The notes under the pieces: generated by a model
What the model was told of the DNA's origin: nothing
Database searches by the model: none
Seen by the model: only the letters and a program-made list of their open reading frames with translations
Part shown: positions 8,205 to 16,301 of the stretch, one piece after another
Numbering within the stretch: the first letter of the stretch is position 1
Layout of the letters: the number at the start of each line of letters is the position of its first letter
Assembly (NCBI RefSeq): GCF_003243465.1
Contig: NZ_QFQZ01000018.1
Coordinates: 1-64,000, forward strand
DNA length: 64,000 nt
From: Caulobacter segnis
GTDB lineage: Bacteria > Pseudomonadota > Alphaproteobacteria > Caulobacterales > Caulobacteraceae
Reading direction: 5' to 3'
Translations under genes and position numbers: made by a program

Positions 8205-9872
8205 ATGTCTTTTCGGCCAGGCGAGCGACGAATCTGGGATACGACCGCGACGCTCGAGGCGTTGGGCGGAGCCGACGTCGCGCTCTGGATCTGGGAGCCG
8301 GACGCCGACCGCCTGCGCCTGAACGGCGCGGCGCGCGCGCTGGGCCTTGGCCCCCTGGCCCCCGAATGTTCGTCCGCGGCGTTCCGCGCCCTGGCCCTGC
8401 CGCAGGACCGCGCCCAGGCCGAGGAAGTTCTCAAGGTTCGCGAGCCGGGCCAACCGGTGGTGGCCCGCTTCCGTGTCCGGGGCGGCGAGGTCTGCCTGTG
8501 GCGCGGGGTCTGGCTGGAAGAGGGCGTGCGCGCCGCCGGCGTCGTCGCGGCTGAAACCAAGTTCGCGGGCTCCGAGCGTTGCGATCTGACCGGGCTGCTC
8601 GACCGCCGCGGCTTCATCGCCCGCGCCCGCGAGCGCCTGGCCGAGCCGGGCGCGCATGAGCTGGTCGTGGCGGACCTCGATCGCCTGCGCCGGCTCAACG
8701 AGGCGCTGGGCCACGATCGCGCGGATCTGGTGCTGGCCGCGCTGGGCTCGCGGCTCGCGGCCGCCTTCCCCGCCGACTCCATTCTTGGCCGGATCGGCGA
8801 GGACGAGTTCGCCGTGCTGTGCCGGCCCGATGGCTACCAGCCCGCGGAGATGCTGCGCGAGGCGCTGGAGCAACCCCTGCGGATCGCCGGCTTCGACATT
8901 CACCCCACCCTTTCCGTCGGCGGCGTGTCGGCCGAAGGCGGGCTTGAGGCGCCGCATCCCGTCGAACTGCTGCGTCGCGCCGAACTGGCCGTCGAGGCGG
9001 CGGGATCGGCGGGGCGGGGCGGGGCGGCGGCGTACGGCCGCGCCATGGAGACCGACGGCCTGTCGCGCCTGGCGCTGGAGGCCGACCTGCGCGGCGCGAT
9101 CGGGCGCGGCGAGATCCGGCCCTACTTCCAACCCGTCGTGCGCCTGTCCACCGGCGCGCTGTCCGGCTTCGAAGCCCTCGCCCGCTGGATCCACCCGCGC
9201 CGGGGCATGCTGCCGCCCGACGAGTTCCTGCCCCTGATCGAGGAGATGGGGCTGATGAGCGAGCTGGGCGCGCACATGATGCACGCGGCGGCGCGCCAGC
9301 TGTCGGTCTGGCGCGACTGCCACCCGGCGATGAGCGCCATGACCGTCAGCGTCAACCTGTCGACGGGCGAGATCGACCGACCCGGCCTGGTGGACGACGT
9401 CGCCCAGACCCTGCGCGAGAACAACCTGCCGCGCGGGGCCCTGAAGCTGGAAGTGACGGAAAGCGACATCATGCGCGACCCGGAGCGCGCCGCCGTGATC
9501 CTTCGCACCCTGCGCGACGCCGGGGCGGGCCTGGCGCTCGACGACTTCGGCACGGGCTTCTCGTCGCTGTCGTACCTGACGCGCCTGCCGTTCGACACGC
9601 TGAAGATCGACCGCTACTTCGTCCGCACCATGGGGACCAACGCCGGCTCGGCCAAGATCGTCCGGTCGGTCGTCAAGCTGGGCCAGGATCTCGACCTGGA
9701 AGTCGTCGCCGAGGGCGTGGAGAACGCCCAGATGGCCCGCGCGCTGCAGGACCTGGGCTGTGACTACGGCCAGGGCTTCGGCTATGCGCCGGCCCTCTCG
9801 CCGCAAGAGGCCGAAGTCTACCTCAACGAAGCCTATGTCGACGGCGCCGCGCCGGTGAAGGCGCGGGGATAA
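8205..9872 (+). CDS. pdeA: Composite GGDEF-EAL c-di-GMP phosphodiesterase, PdeA-like
   Basis: A 555-aa protein with an N-terminal PAS-like segment, a degenerate cyclase domain whose signature is GEDEF (about 198-202), and an intact EAL domain (EAL at about 323-325, later DDFGTGFSSLSYL). Known biology: C. crescentus PdeA (CC3396) has this architecture. Its GEDEF domain binds GTP and activates EAL hydrolysis of c-di-GMP, and the protein is degraded by ClpXP at the G1-S transition through its C-terminus, where the last Arg-Gly matters. This protein also ends in ARG (Ala-Arg-Gly). The orthology call rests on architecture, motif and tail; no alignment was run. Confidence 0.85.
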   Translation: MSFRPGERRIWDTTATLEALGGADVALWIWEPDADRLRLNGAARALGLGPLAPECSSAAFRALALPQDRAQAEEVLKVREPGQPVVARFRVRGGEVCLWRGVWLEEGVRAAGVVAAETKFAGSERCDLTGLLDRRGFIARARERLAEPGAHELVVADLDRLRRLNEALGHDRADLVLAALGSRLAAAFPADSILGRIGEDEFAVLCRPDGYQPAEMLREALEQPLRIAGFDIHPTLSVGGVSAEGGLEAPHPVELLRRAELAVEAAGSAGRGGAAAYGRAMETDGLSRLALEADLRGAIGRGEIRPYFQPVVRLSTGALSGFEALARWIHPRRGMLPPDEFLPLIEEMGLMSELGAHMMHAAARQLSVWRDCHPAMSAMTVSVNLSTGEIDRPGLVDDVAQTLRENNLPRGALKLEVTESDIMRDPERAAVILRTLRDAGAGLALDDFGTGFSSLSYLTRLPFDTLKIDRYFVRTMGTNAGSAKIVRSVVKLGQDLDLEVVAEGVENAQMARALQDLGCDYGQGFGYAPALSPQEAEVYLNEAYVDGAAPVKARG

Positions 9873-9880
9873 GCAGCTTT

Positions 9881-10022
9881 CCTCCCCCTCCTGGGGGAGG
9901 TGGCCCGGAGGGCCGGAGGGGGTAACTCAGCCCAGGCCAGCGAAGCCCCCTCAGTCGCGGAGTTTATCCTCGGGCCGACCTGCGGTCGGTCCCGGGGGCG
10001 ACAGCTCCCCCAGAGGGGGAGC
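9881..10022. repeat. Inverted pair of REP-like C/G palindromic elements
   Basis: Left unit (9881-9922) holds CCTCCCC-TCCTGG-GGGAGG then GGCCC-GGA-GGGCC and a G-run. The right unit (about 9945-10022), read on the minus strand, has the same order: CTCCCCC-TCT-GGGGGAG, GTCGCCC and a terminal GAGGGGG, but with an extra nested palindrome (GGGCCGACCTGCGGTCGGTCCC, about 9972-9993, partly paired) inserted. The pair separates two convergent genes. Confidence 0.7.
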
Positions 10023-10033
10023 AGACTTACTCC

Positions 10034-10621
10034 CTAAGCCCGTCCGGCCGTCGCCGACAGGTGGTCGGCGCTGATCCCCAGCTTGGCGAGGGCTCGCGTC
10101 CATTTCTGCTCGTGGTCCTCGCCAAACAGCAGGCCCTCGTCGGCGTCGCAGATCAGCCAGACATTGTCTCGCAGTTCCTGCTCGAGCTGGCCAGGTCCCC
10201 AGCCGGCGTAGCCCAGCGCCAGCATCGCCTTGCGCGGGCGGCGCATGGGGCTGGCCATGGCGTCCAGCACGTCGCGGGTCGCGGTCAGGCCCACGCCCTC
10301 GGCGACGGGCAGGGTCGAGTCCGGCGAGTGGAAGTCGTCGGTATGAAGGACGAAGCCCCGCTCCCGCTCGATCGGGCCGCCCAGCAGGACCAGATCGCGC
10401 GGCGCCTGGATGTCAGACGCGATCCCCAGCCGCTCAAGCAAAGCATGGACGGTCAGGCCCTCGACAGGACGATTGACCGCCAGGCCCATGGCCTGCTCCT
10501 CGTCGTGGCCGCACAGATAGAGCACGGTCCGCTCGAAGCGCGGATCCTCGATGCCCGGCATCGCCACCAGGAGCCGGCCGGTCAGGAACTCGCCCTCGTC
10601 GTCATCGATCAAGCTGGCCAT
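10034..10621 (-). CDS. YqgE/AlgH family protein
   Basis: A 195-aa cytoplasmic protein of unknown biochemical function (UPF0301). Characteristic segments are GRLLVAMPGIEDPRFERTV, the NRP in AVNRPVEG, and GYAGWGPGQLEQE near the C-terminus. The internal ATG at 10619-10621 (MASLIDDDEG) is preferred to an upstream in-frame start, because the extra 47 residues are low-complexity and lack family similarity. It is divergent from the peroxiredoxin gene across 146 nt that should hold both promoters. Confidence 0.9.
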   Translation of the reverse strand: MASLIDDDEGEFLTGRLLVAMPGIEDPRFERTVLYLCGHDEEQAMGLAVNRPVEGLTVHALLERLGIASDIQAPRDLVLLGGPIERERGFVLHTDDFHSPDSTLPVAEGVGLTATRDVLDAMASPMRRPRKAMLALGYAGWGPGQLEQELRDNVWLICDADEGLLFGEDHEQKWTRALAKLGISADHLSATAGRA

Positions 10622-10767
10622 GGGGGGAGCATTGGCCCTCCGCGTGACGCTTTCAAGTCCGCCGCCGCAGAAACCGCCTGGCGCGGCGCCGTCAAACCGT
10701 CGCTTGGCGGCGGCGCGCCGGGGGGATATCTCCAGGCCTTCCATCCCACACCAGAGGAACACGGCCC

Positions 10768-11250
10768 ATGACGATCAAGGTTGGCGACACGCTCCCGGCG
10801 GCGACTTTCATGACCAGCACGGCCGAAGGGCCGGCGCCGATCAGCACCGACGACATCTTCAAGGGCAAGACCGTGGCGCTGTTCGCCGTGCCGGGCGCCT
10901 TCACCCCGACCTGCTCGGCCAAGCACCTGCCGGGCTTCAAGGACCACGCGGCCGACCTGAAGGCCAAGGGCGTGGATGCGATCGCCTGCGTCTCGGTCAA
11001 CGACGTCTTTGTGATGAAGGCCTGGGGCAAGGACCAGGGCATCGACGGGGAGGTGCTGCTGCTGGCTGACGGCAACGGCGACTTCACCCGCGCCATCGGT
11101 CTCGACTTCGACGGCAGCAAGTTCGGCATGGGCGCGCGCTCGCAGCGCTATTCGCTGATCGCCAAGGACGGCGTCGTCACCCAGCTGAACGTCGAGGAAG
11201 CCGGCCAGTTCAAGGTCTCGTCGGCCGAGTACCTGCTGGAGCAGCTGTAA
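10768..11250 (+). CDS. Peroxiredoxin, Prx5 type
   Basis: A 160-aa thiol peroxidase reducing H2O2 and organic hydroperoxides. The peroxidatic Cys is in PGAFTPTCSAKHLPGF (C49), the Prx5 hallmark, and a second Cys is at about 74. Its SD is weak (AGGA, 10 nt upstream). The last nine codons (SAEYLLEQL) have a diverged second copy at 12651-12677, described separately, so the downstream interval has been rearranged. Confidence 0.94.
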   Translation: MTIKVGDTLPAATFMTSTAEGPAPISTDDIFKGKTVALFAVPGAFTPTCSAKHLPGFKDHAADLKAKGVDAIACVSVNDVFVMKAWGKDQGIDGEVLLLADGNGDFTRAIGLDFDGSKFGMGARSQRYSLIAKDGVVTQLNVEEAGQFKVSSAEYLLEQL

Positions 11251-11386
11251 GCTTCGGTCCGAGCGTCGCCCTCGCGCCATGCGTGCGAGGGCGGACGCCG
11301 ACTCCTTTTTTGGTCGCCTGCCAGTTGAGGCTGGGCCATGCTGGCGCTGCGTGACCGTGCCGGCGCGCGTTTGCTGCGAAAAACGC

Positions 11387-11452
11387 TATCGCGATAATAA
11401 AAGTCCTGGACTCTCGTAACGCTCTCGCTTAGATAATTCCTTATCGCGATAA
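11387..11452. promoter_or_regulatory. Two TATCGCGATA palindromes upstream of the alpha/beta hydrolase gene
   Basis: Identical 10-bp perfect palindromes at 11387-11396 and 11442-11451, the second extending to 12 bp as TTATCGCGATAA. The centres are 55 bp apart, about five helical turns, and the local sequence is AT-rich compared with its surroundings. This is a plausible pair of operators for a dimeric regulator of the gene starting at 11482; no regulator is encoded alongside. Confidence 0.6.
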
Positions 11453-11481
11453 TCGTTGTCGCAAGATCAATGAGGATGATC

Positions 11482-12465
11482 ATGAGCCAGTCGAAACAAG
11501 CTTCCCGCCGTGGGCTGATGACCGCTGGTCTCGGCCTGGCCGCCGCGGCCGCCGCCGCCCCCCTGGCCGCTCAGGCCGCTCAGGCGGCTTCGCCGAAGCC
11601 CGCCCCCAAGCCGCATGCCGCCCACCGCGCCCAGAGCGGCTTCGTCACCACGAAGGACGGCGTCCAGATCTTCTACAAGGACTGGGGGCCCAAGGTCGCC
11701 CAGCCGATCGTGTTCCACCACGGCTGGCCGCTCAGCGCCGACGACTGGGACGCCCAGATGATGTTCTTCCTGCTGAAGGGCTATCGCGTCATCGCCCATG
11801 ACCGCCGCGGCCACGGGCGCTCGACCCAGACCGACACCGGCAACGAGATGGACACCTACGCCGCCGACGTCATCGCCCTGACCGATCATCTGGACCTGAA
11901 GAACGCCTTCCACGTCGGCCACTCCACGGGCGGCGGCGAGGCGATCCACTACGCCGCCCGCGCCAAGCCGGGCCGGGTGGGCAAGGTCGTGCTGATCGGC
12001 GCGGTGCCGCCGATCATGCTGAAGACGCCGGCCAACCCGGGCGGCCTGCCGATCGAGGTCTTCGACGGCTTCCGCTCGGCCCTGCTGGCCAACCGCGCCC
12101 AGTTCTTCCGCGACATTCCGGAGGGTCCGTTCTTCGGCTTCAACCGTCCTGGCGCGAAGGTTAGCCAGGGCCTGATCGACAACTGGTGGCGCCAGGGCAT
12201 GGCCGGCGGCGCCAAGGCCCACTACGACTGCATCAAGGCCTTCTCGGAGACCGATTTCACGCCGGACCTGAAGAAGGTCGACGTCCCGGTCCTGATCATG
12301 CACGGCGAGGACGACCAGATCGTCCCGATCGCCGATAGCGCCCACTTGGCCATCAAGCTGGTCAAGAAGGGCACGCTGAAGACCTATCCGGGCCTGCCGC
12401 ACGGCATGGCCTCGACCCACCCCGAGGTCATCAACGCCGACCTGCTGGCCTTCTTCAAGGCGTAA
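11482..12465 (+). CDS. Tat-exported alpha/beta hydrolase (non-heme chloroperoxidase-like)
   Basis: Alpha/beta hydrolase with the nucleophile in GHSTGG (about S148), acid in HGEDDQIVP and His in GLPHGM, the arrangement of cofactor-free haloperoxidases/esterases. The N-terminus has a twin-arginine signal (SRRGLMTAGL) and an Ala-rich hydrophobic stretch ending at AQAAQAA, so export folded to the periplasm is likely. An ATG at 11470 is in frame, but GAGGA five bases before 11482 favours the later start (327 aa). Two palindromic operators lie upstream. The physiological substrate is unknown. Confidence 0.88.
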   Translation: MSQSKQASRRGLMTAGLGLAAAAAAAPLAAQAAQAASPKPAPKPHAAHRAQSGFVTTKDGVQIFYKDWGPKVAQPIVFHHGWPLSADDWDAQMMFFLLKGYRVIAHDRRGHGRSTQTDTGNEMDTYAADVIALTDHLDLKNAFHVGHSTGGGEAIHYAARAKPGRVGKVVLIGAVPPIMLKTPANPGGLPIEVFDGFRSALLANRAQFFRDIPEGPFFGFNRPGAKVSQGLIDNWWRQGMAGGAKAHYDCIKAFSETDFTPDLKKVDVPVLIMHGEDDQIVPIADSAHLAIKLVKKGTLKTYPGLPHGMASTHPEVINADLLAFFKA

Positions 12466-12484
12466 GGGCGGACGAGATATAGCT

Positions 12485-12599
12485 GTGTCATCCCGGCCGT
12501 AGCGAAGCGGAGAGCCGGGACCCAGGGCAGCCGCAATGCGCTTGGCCCCTGGGTCCCGGATAGCCTCTTCGAGGCTTCCGGGATGACACGCTGTTTTTT
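12485..12599. repeat. Long inverted-repeat element ending in T-run
   Basis: GTGTCATCCCGG (12485-12496) pairs perfectly with CCGGGATGACAC (12578-12589), and inner GGGACCCAGG pairs with CCTGGGTCCC. A T6 run follows (12594-12599). The TGTCATCCCGG palindrome type is widespread in intergenic DNA of many proteobacteria. It may double as the terminator of the alpha/beta hydrolase gene. Confidence 0.65.
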
Positions 12600-12615
12600 G
12601 CGTTTAAGTGACTCT

Positions 12616-12677
12616 GAGCCCCCAGGACCTCCGCCGTCATCGCCTCCAGACGCCGAGTATCTGCTGGATCAGCTGTA
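12616..12677 (+). pseudogene. Mosaic scar: ACAD 3'-end fragment joined to peroxiredoxin 3'-end fragment
   Basis: Bases 12616-12649 match the first 34 bases of the antisense 3' end of the acyl-CoA dehydrogenase gene (from 13682) with about 3 mismatches. Bases 12651-12677 match the last 27 bases of the peroxiredoxin gene (11224-11250) with about 3 mismatches, and would encode AEYLLDQL-stop against SAEYLLEQL-stop. Both fragments keep the + strand orientation of their full-length counterparts. The fragment is non-coding now. Confidence 0.65.
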
Positions 12678-12718
12678 GTCTTTCCGGTCTTCCCTCCTCC
12701 GGGCGGGGGAAGGGCGGC

Positions 12719-13612
12719 TCAGCGGCCTTGGTCCAGCTTCAGCAACTTGACCACGTTGTCGTGCAGCACCAGCTTCTCCTCGGCGGCCGTCAGGCCCAGG
12801 GCGCGGACCGCCTTCAAGGCTTCGGCGGGGCTGTCCACGGGCCAGTCCGAACCGAACAGCACGTGGTCCATGCCGTGTCGGCGCAGGGTCCAGACCAGTT
12901 CCGGCGCCACCGGTGATCCCGCATAGGCCGGGGCGATGGCCGAGACGTCCAGCCAGACGTTGCCGCCGCGACCCAGCTTCCGCAGCGTCGCCAGGCTCTG
13001 GAACTCGCGGAATTCCGTGAAGCCCATGTGGGCGAAGATGAAATTCGTGCCCGGCTGCTGGAACGACAGCATCATCAGCTTCCCCGGCTGGTTGGTGTCC
13101 AGCGGGTTGTAGCTGTCGAACAGCACGGCCATGCCTAGCTGGCCGGCCTTCTCGGTCACGCGGGCCACGGCCGGGTCGGCGACATCCAGCTGCTGGCTGT
13201 TGGGATGCAGCTTGATCTCCCGGACGCCCAGCCGCGCCAGGCGCTCCAGCTCCGCCAGCGCCGCATCGCCGTCCGCCGGATGGACCGAGGCGATGGGATA
13301 GAAATGGTCAGGATCGGCCGCCACCGCCGCCAGGAGGGCGTCGTTGAGGGCGCGTGTGGCGGGCATATCGCCCTTGTCGGCCATGACGATCAGGGCGCTG
13401 CGCTGGACGCCGGCGGCCGCGTCCAAGGCCCGCAGAGCCGCCGTGCCCATCGGATGGGCGTCGGTCAGGCCGTTGGTCGGGCTCGTCCGCAGGTGGGCGT
13501 GGGTGTCGATCACCGGCCCCGCGTAGCGGTCCGCCGCCAGGGTGGTCCCGCCTGAAAGGACCGTCGCGACGGCCGCGACGGCCGCGACGGCCAGGCCAAG
13601 AGCTTTGCGCAT
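12719..13612 (-). CDS. Secreted amidohydrolase (TIM-barrel metal-dependent hydrolase)
   Basis: A 297-aa protein with a Sec signal peptide (about residues 1-26, Ala/Val-rich, ending TLAA) followed at once by the metal-binding DTHAHLR motif of the amidohydrolase superfamily. Later HPNSQQLD, FAHMGFTEF and FGSDWPVDSP segments supply the other barrel ligands (H and the late D in GSDWP). The fold resembles decarboxylase/lactonase-type amidohydrolase 2 enzymes. The substrate is not inferable. It lies on the opposite strand to the alpha/beta hydrolase, inside the peroxiredoxin-ACAD interval. Confidence 0.88.
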   Translation of the reverse strand: MRKALGLAVAAVAAVATVLSGGTTLAADRYAGPVIDTHAHLRTSPTNGLTDAHPMGTAALRALDAAAGVQRSALIVMADKGDMPATRALNDALLAAVAADPDHFYPIASVHPADGDAALAELERLARLGVREIKLHPNSQQLDVADPAVARVTEKAGQLGMAVLFDSYNPLDTNQPGKLMMLSFQQPGTNFIFAHMGFTEFREFQSLATLRKLGRGGNVWLDVSAIAPAYAGSPVAPELVWTLRRHGMDHVLFGSDWPVDSPAEALKAVRALGLTAAEEKLVLHDNVVKLLKLDQGR

Positions 13613-13678
13613 GCTTCCTCCCAGAGTGGCGGGGAAGCTAGATCAAGCCGAACGCGACCGCCCGTTACCTTTGTTTCA

Positions 13679-15436
13679 TCAAGCCCCCAGCACCTCCGGC
13701 GTCATCGCTTCCAGGTCCTCCGCGCCGAGCATCACGCCCGCGGCCGCGCCCGGAACCTGCGCCAAGACGCTTTCGGCGAAGACACGGGCCAGGGCGCGCT
13801 TGCTTTCGGCCCAGGCCGCATCGGCCTCGCCGGCCGCCGCCAGGGCGCCCTTGGCCAGCATCCAGCCGCCGACCACGTCGCCCAGCAGCTTCAGATAGGC
13901 CGTGGCCCCCGACAGGGCGTCCGGCATGGCCTTGGCGCGGCGCTCGATCAGCCAGGCGGTGGCGCTGGCGGCGGCGTCGAGCGCGGCCTCCATGCGCAGC
14001 CCCACGCCCTTCAGGTCCGAGCCCTTCAGGTCTTGGATCGTGTCGCGGATGTCGTCCATCAGGTCGGCGATCGCCTGGCCCTCGCCCATCGACAGCTTTC
14101 GGCCGATCAGGTCGATGGCCTGGATGCCGTTGGTGCCTTCGTAGATCGGGGCGATGCGAGCGTCGCGATAGTGCTGGGCCGCGCCGGTCTCCTCGATGAA
14201 GCCCATGCCGCCGTGGATCTGCACGCCCTGCGAGGCGACCCAGACGCCGACGTCGGTCGACCAGGCCTTGGCGATCGGGGTCAGCAGCTCCTCGCGCAGC
14301 TTGGCGCTGCCGCGCGTCGTCTCGTCGGCGGCGGCGCGCGCCAGGTCGGCGGCGACGGCGGTCGACAGGCAGATGCCCCGCGCCGCCTCGATGTGGGCCT
14401 TCATCAGGACGAGGCTGCGGCGCACGTCGGGATGGTCGAACAGGCGCGAAGGATAGGCGCCCGTCCACGCCGAGCGGCCCTGGGCGCGGTCCTGGCTGAA
14501 GGCCAGAGCCTGCTGATAGGCGCGCTCGGCGATGGCGGTCCCTTGCGTCCCGACCTGCAGCCGCGCGGCGTTCATCATCGTGAACATGTTGGGCAGGCCC
14601 TGGCCCAGCCCGCCGACCAGCTCGGCCTTGGCGCCCTCGAACAGCATCACGCAGGTTGGCGAGCCGTGGATGCCCAGCTTGTGCTCCAGCCCGCCGACCC
14701 GCAGGGCGTTGGCCTCGCCGAGCGTCCCGTCCTCGCCGACCAGCACCTTGGGGGCCAGGAACAGCGAGACGCCCTTCACGCCGGGAGGGGCGTCGGGCGT
14801 GCGGGCCAGGACCAGGTGGACGATGTTGTCGGCGGCGTCGTGGTCGCCCCAGGTGATGTAGATTTTCTGGCCGGTGATCCGCCAGCCGCCCTCGCCATCC
14901 GGCGTGGCCACGGTGGTCAGGGCCGCCAGGTCAGAGCCGGCCTGAGGCTCGGTCAGGTTCATGGTGCCGGTCCATTCGCCGGAGACCAGCTTGGGCAGAT
15001 AGAGCGCCTTCTGGCGGTCCGAACCGTGGTGGTCGAGGGCCTCGATCGCGCCGAGACTCAGCATCGGGCAGAGGCCGAACGCCATGTTGGCCGCCTGGAT
15101 CATCTCCAGCACCGCGACCTCCAGCGTCTTGGGCAGGCCCTGGCCGCCGTGCTCCGGAGCCGCCGCGAGGCCGGCCCAGCCGCCCTCGGCGAACTGCTTG
15201 TAGGCGTCGGCGAAGCCTGGCGCGCAGCGCACCACGCCGTTCTCGAGCTTGGCGCCGACCAGGTCGCCCTGGCGGTTCAGCGGCGCCAGCACATCGGCCG
15301 CGAAGGCGCCGGCCGCCTCGAGCACCGCCGCCACCGTGTCGGCGTCCGCTTCGGGGAAGGCGTCGGCCAACCGGTCGAAGCCCGCCGCATGGCGCAGCGA
15401 AAAGGCGAGGTCACGGACGGGGGCGCGGAAGGTCAT
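13679..15436 (-). CDS. Acyl-CoA dehydrogenase (DmdC-like long form)
   Basis: FAD enzyme oxidising acyl-CoA thioesters to enoyl-CoA. At about 585 aa it belongs to the long subfamily with an extra C-terminal domain, which also includes methylmercaptopropionyl-CoA dehydrogenases. Visible features are MNLTEPQAGSDLAAL and KIYITWGDHD in the central domain, and GVQIHGGMGFIEETG with the YEGTNGIQAIDLIGRK segment in the C-terminal half. I start at MTFRAPVRDL (CAT at 15434-15436) because that is the family N-terminus and a GGAG lies 9 nt upstream; the open frame extends 22 codons further. The precise acyl substrate is unknown. Confidence 0.92.
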   Translation of the reverse strand: MTFRAPVRDLAFSLRHAAGFDRLADAFPEADADTVAAVLEAAGAFAADVLAPLNRQGDLVGAKLENGVVRCAPGFADAYKQFAEGGWAGLAAAPEHGGQGLPKTLEVAVLEMIQAANMAFGLCPMLSLGAIEALDHHGSDRQKALYLPKLVSGEWTGTMNLTEPQAGSDLAALTTVATPDGEGGWRITGQKIYITWGDHDAADNIVHLVLARTPDAPPGVKGVSLFLAPKVLVGEDGTLGEANALRVGGLEHKLGIHGSPTCVMLFEGAKAELVGGLGQGLPNMFTMMNAARLQVGTQGTAIAERAYQQALAFSQDRAQGRSAWTGAYPSRLFDHPDVRRSLVLMKAHIEAARGICLSTAVAADLARAAADETTRGSAKLREELLTPIAKAWSTDVGVWVASQGVQIHGGMGFIEETGAAQHYRDARIAPIYEGTNGIQAIDLIGRKLSMGEGQAIADLMDDIRDTIQDLKGSDLKGVGLRMEAALDAAASATAWLIERRAKAMPDALSGATAYLKLLGDVVGGWMLAKGALAAAGEADAAWAESKRALARVFAESVLAQVPGAAAGVMLGAEDLEAMTPEVLGA

Positions 15437-15581
15437 GCCGACGAACTCCAGGTTATCGGCGTTTTCTTTAGGCGCGTGGGCTCGCGACGCAAAGCCGGCC
15501 ACAGATTTGTTCGCCAGGTAACGATCTCGTGATCCGTCGGGCCTTCAAAGCTATGCTGGAGTGATTAAGTCGGGGAACCGT

Positions 15582-15600
15582 AACTAGTCCTGTTCTAGTT
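15582..15600. promoter_or_regulatory. Inverted repeat AACTAG-N7-CTAGTT upstream of yceI
   Basis: Six-base arms at 15582-15587 and 15595-15600 with a 7-nt spacer, ending 18 nt before the yceI start and just upstream of its AAGGAGA SD, in the 182-nt divergent gap with ACAD. It could be an operator; no regulator is adjacent. Confidence 0.35.
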
Positions 15601-15618
15601 CGAAGGAGACACTGCCCG

Positions 15619-16251
15619 ATGTTCCGTCCTTACGCCTATGCCGCCCTCGCGGCGACCCTGCTCGCCGCCCCGGCCGCCCTGGCCGCGCCGGGCGTCACCT
15701 CCACCAAGCCCGCCGACCTGCCGGCCGGCCACTACGTGCTCGACAAGACCCACGCCTCGGTCGTGGCCAAGATCAAGCACATGGGCTTCTCGAACTACCA
15801 GTTCCGCTTCACCAAGGTCGACGCCAGCTTCGACTATGATCCCAAGGCCCCGCAGGACGCCAAGATCAAGGTGACCATCGATCCGGGTTCGATCGACACC
15901 GCCACCGGCGCCGACGAGTTCGGCCTGAAGTTCAACAAGGAGCTGGCCGGCGACGGCTGGCTGGAAGCCAACAAGTTCCCGACGGCCACCTTCGTCTCGA
16001 CCAAGGTCGAGCCGGGCGCGGGCCAGACCGGCAAGGTCTATGGCGACTTCACCCTGCACGGCGTGACCAAGCCGATCGTGCTGGACGTCACCTTCAACGG
16101 CGTCGGCTCCAGCTTCGCCCCGGGCAGCGTCAAGACCGGCTTCTCGGCCTCGACGACGATCAAGCGTTCGGACTACGGCGTCACCAAGTACGTCCCGCTG
16201 GTCGGCGACGACGTCGCGCTGAGCATCGAAGTCGAGTTCGACAAGAAGTAA
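15619..16251 (+). CDS. Periplasmic YceI family protein
   Basis: A 210-aa secreted lipocalin-like protein, a family that binds polyisoprenoid-type lipids. There is an N-terminal signal peptide of about 24 residues (APAALAAPG cleavage region). The YceI fold segments include YVLDKTHASVVAKIKHMGFSNY and GDFTLHGVTKPIVLDVTF. A good SD (GAAGGAGA) precedes the ATG. The next gene carries a second YceI domain fused to cytochrome b561, so the two are probably functionally linked. Confidence 0.93.
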   Translation: MFRPYAYAALAATLLAAPAALAAPGVTSTKPADLPAGHYVLDKTHASVVAKIKHMGFSNYQFRFTKVDASFDYDPKAPQDAKIKVTIDPGSIDTATGADEFGLKFNKELAGDGWLEANKFPTATFVSTKVEPGAGQTGKVYGDFTLHGVTKPIVLDVTFNGVGSSFAPGSVKTGFSASTTIKRSDYGVTKYVPLVGDDVALSIEVEFDKK

Positions 16252-16259
16252 GCTATTGG

Positions 16260-16301
16260 CGCGCCGCGCCGGTCCCGTGGGATCGGCGCGGCGCGTTTCT
16301 T
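16260..16301 (+). terminator. Terminator between yceI and the b561-YceI gene
   Basis: A 12-bp GC stem CGCGCCGCGCCG / CGGCGCGGCGCG (16260-16271 and 16284-16295) extended by an inner TCCC-GT-GGGA, then TTTCTT. Strong hairpin with a modest U-tract. Confidence 0.8.

Noticed and set aside
12608..12916. 102-codon plus-strand frame through the mosaic scar into the amidohydrolase 3' end
   Set aside because: Sequence is non-protein-like, and most of it is antisense to the amidohydrolase gene; the region is better explained as a scar.
14033..15532. Long plus-strand open frame opposite the acyl-CoA dehydrogenase gene
   Set aside because: Shadow frame; the minus strand has clear FAD and acyl-CoA motifs over the same span.
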